A stretch of 44,304 nucleotides of DNA from UBA7434 sp042090785. Lineage in GTDB: Bacteria; Pseudomonadota; Gammaproteobacteria; Pseudomonadales; UBA7434. A program made the translations under genes and the position numbers. The stretch covers positions 1-44,304 of the forward strand of contig JBELIP010000016.1 in NCBI GenBank assembly GCA_042090785.1, given 5' to 3'. Shown here in pieces: positions 43,483 to 44,304 of the stretch. Below the pieces are notes generated by a model, which had not been told where the DNA came from, did no database searches, and was given only the letters and a program-made list of their open reading frames with translations. The stretch's first letter is position 1, and every line of letters begins with the position of its first letter.

Positions 43483-44106
43483 TTAATAACGCCATAATTT
43501 ATTTTCTAAACTTAACGCTGAATTTAAAGCATCGTGAGCATCTGCATCTAACAACTCTTTCCAGCCACCAATTTTTCCTTGATAAAGATGCAGGCCATGA
43601 ATGAATTCTTTGTCATAGTCTTTAAATGATTTCATCTTGGACGCCTTATATTTATTCCTCTTAAATGAATAGTTTAATTTCAGCTCTTTTCGTTTTTTAC
43701 TATTTATTGTCACATCAAAAAAGTTTTCAAATTCAGAAAATATAAAATCAAAATTATCAGGAAAAAACTCTTCGTATCTTAATAATAAAATCCTATTATT
43801 ATCTTCAAAGGTAGGATTTAAATGCTCGGCAACGGCATACTTAACTAACTCAAGCTGAGGAGCAATTTCTGCAAAACTCGCTTTTCTACCCAACTCAATA
43901 TCTTCAAAACTTATATCATTTTGAACACGCCAAAAAGAGAGCACAACATCTCGAAAATCTCTTAGGGTAATAACAAGAGGTTCATCCTTCTGGAGTTTAT
44001 AGGGCTTATGGCCAGCATCAAGGTTTTCAATCCCAAAAACCCCTGCCAGTAATTGCGAGAGAAACGTACAACCAGACCGACCCACAGAATAGTGATAAAT
44101 TTTCAT
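43483..44106 (-). CDS. Sulfotransferase-like protein
   Basis: This 207-residue protein has PAPS-dependent sulfotransferase features. The 5'-phosphosulfate loop is YHYSVGRSGCTFLSQLL at the very N terminus. The 3'-phosphate motif is LVITLRDFRDVVLSFWR, and KIGGWKELL near the C terminus is like the GxxGxWK motif. It is shorter than typical enzymes (about 250-300) and AT-rich relative to neighbours (many AAA/AAT codons), which may indicate acquisition. The start is ATG 44106; a TTG at 44175 would add 23 residues before the P-loop and lies next to a TATGAT promoter-like box. Activity and substrate are unproven. Confidence 0.65.
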   Translation of the reverse strand: MKIYHYSVGRSGCTFLSQLLAGVFGIENLDAGHKPYKLQKDEPLVITLRDFRDVVLSFWRVQNDISFEDIELGRKASFAEIAPQLELVKYAVAEHLNPTFEDNNRILLLRYEEFFPDNFDFIFSEFENFFDVTINSKKRKELKLNYSFKRNKYKASKMKSFKDYDKEFIHGLHLYQGKIGGWKELLDADAHDALNSALSLENKLWRY

Positions 44107-44175
44107 AATTGATAATGCCAAAGGCTTAGCGTTCTTATTATTTAAAATAAGAATTCTATCATAGCGTATAGACAA

Positions 44176-44304
44176 ACATCCAAAGCTGAAGGCACGACTG
44201 CATAGCTATGGCGTTAGATTAAAAAAATTCAAAGAATGGTGCCGAAGGCGTGTGAACATTCCTACTAAAGGCACCAAAGCTTACCTACACGCAAGCAATA
44301 TCAA
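44176..44304. other. Right-edge intergenic sequence
   Basis: The last 129 bp show no recognisable gene. A GCGTTAGAT box (44211-44219) resembles an integron attC core but lacks a partner. Confidence 0.4.

Noticed and set aside
44211..44220. GCGTTAGAT resembling an integron attC core (GTTRRRY)
   Set aside because: No RYYYAAC partner box or imperfect palindrome of suitable length is found upstream, and the window ends before more cassettes could be seen.

Overview
The window looks like a chromosome segment of a marine gammaproteobacterium with about 42-45% GC by eye. The order dksA-gluQ-(cbrB)-pcnB-folK-panB-panC-acs ... pnp-rpsO-truB-rbfA-infB-nusA-rimP is, as I recall it, the Pseudomonas layout. 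The PEP-CTERM/exosortase-type capsule genes and low GC point instead to a Cellvibrionales-like lineage. That placement is inference. One scaffold gap of exactly 100 N (20042-20141) is flanked by identical 55-bp sequence, so it is almost certainly an unmerged contig overlap.

Layout. (1) 1-5961, minus strand: an exopolysaccharide operon of the XrtA/PEP-CTERM type. It holds a Wza-like exporter, an outer-membrane barrel, a Wzz-like chain-length protein, a BY-kinase-like ATPase with an altered P-loop, an ExeA-like ATPase, and the start of a nucleotide-sugar dehydrogenase. (2) 6374-12094, minus strand: a DEDDh exonuclease, a LON-domain protein, a cysteine-cluster protein, an MMPL/RND transporter and mpl. 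(3) 12385-14399, plus strand: PPi-dependent phosphofructokinase and inorganic pyrophosphatase, ended by a strong terminator. (4) 14608-17077, minus strand: a Lys-tailed hypothetical protein, cysE and an M15 peptidase. (5) 17305-28582, plus strand: a Rieske protein, dksA, gluQ, a CbrB-like sigma-54 activator, a candidate sRNA, pcnB, folK, a deoxynucleoside kinase, panB, panC and acs. (6) 28664-38704, minus strand: an orphan ParA, pnp, rpsO, truB, rbfA, infB, nusA and rimP, with structured RNA leaders. (7) 39447-44304: a DUF1826 gene behind a Zur-like palindrome, a beta-propeller lipoprotein, a cupin_8 protein and a sulfotransferase-like protein.

Most interesting region. Between the CbrB-like activator and pcnB lies 734 bp with no gene. 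In order it holds three tandem 16-bp repeats ending in (T/C)GTTAC, further TGTTAC/GTAACA half-sites, a textbook sigma-54 promoter (TGGCAC-N5-ATGCA), an A-rich stretch of overlapping AAYAAYAA motifs, and a 9-bp GC-rich hairpin. This is the position and architecture of the Pseudomonas CrcZ sRNA, an Hfq/Crc decoy, but the sensor-kinase gene cbrA is absent from its usual place. The activator's receiver domain has also lost its acidic pair and conserved lysine. The exopolysaccharide operon leader carries AACAACAA motifs just upstream of its first start codon, so it is a possible target of the same circuit.

Other RNA-level signals are an H-type pseudoknot in the rpsO leader, a hairpin in the pnp leader, and a stringent-type promoter followed by two intrinsic terminators before rimP-nusA-infB. 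I saw no tRNA, rRNA, CRISPR array or insertion sequence.
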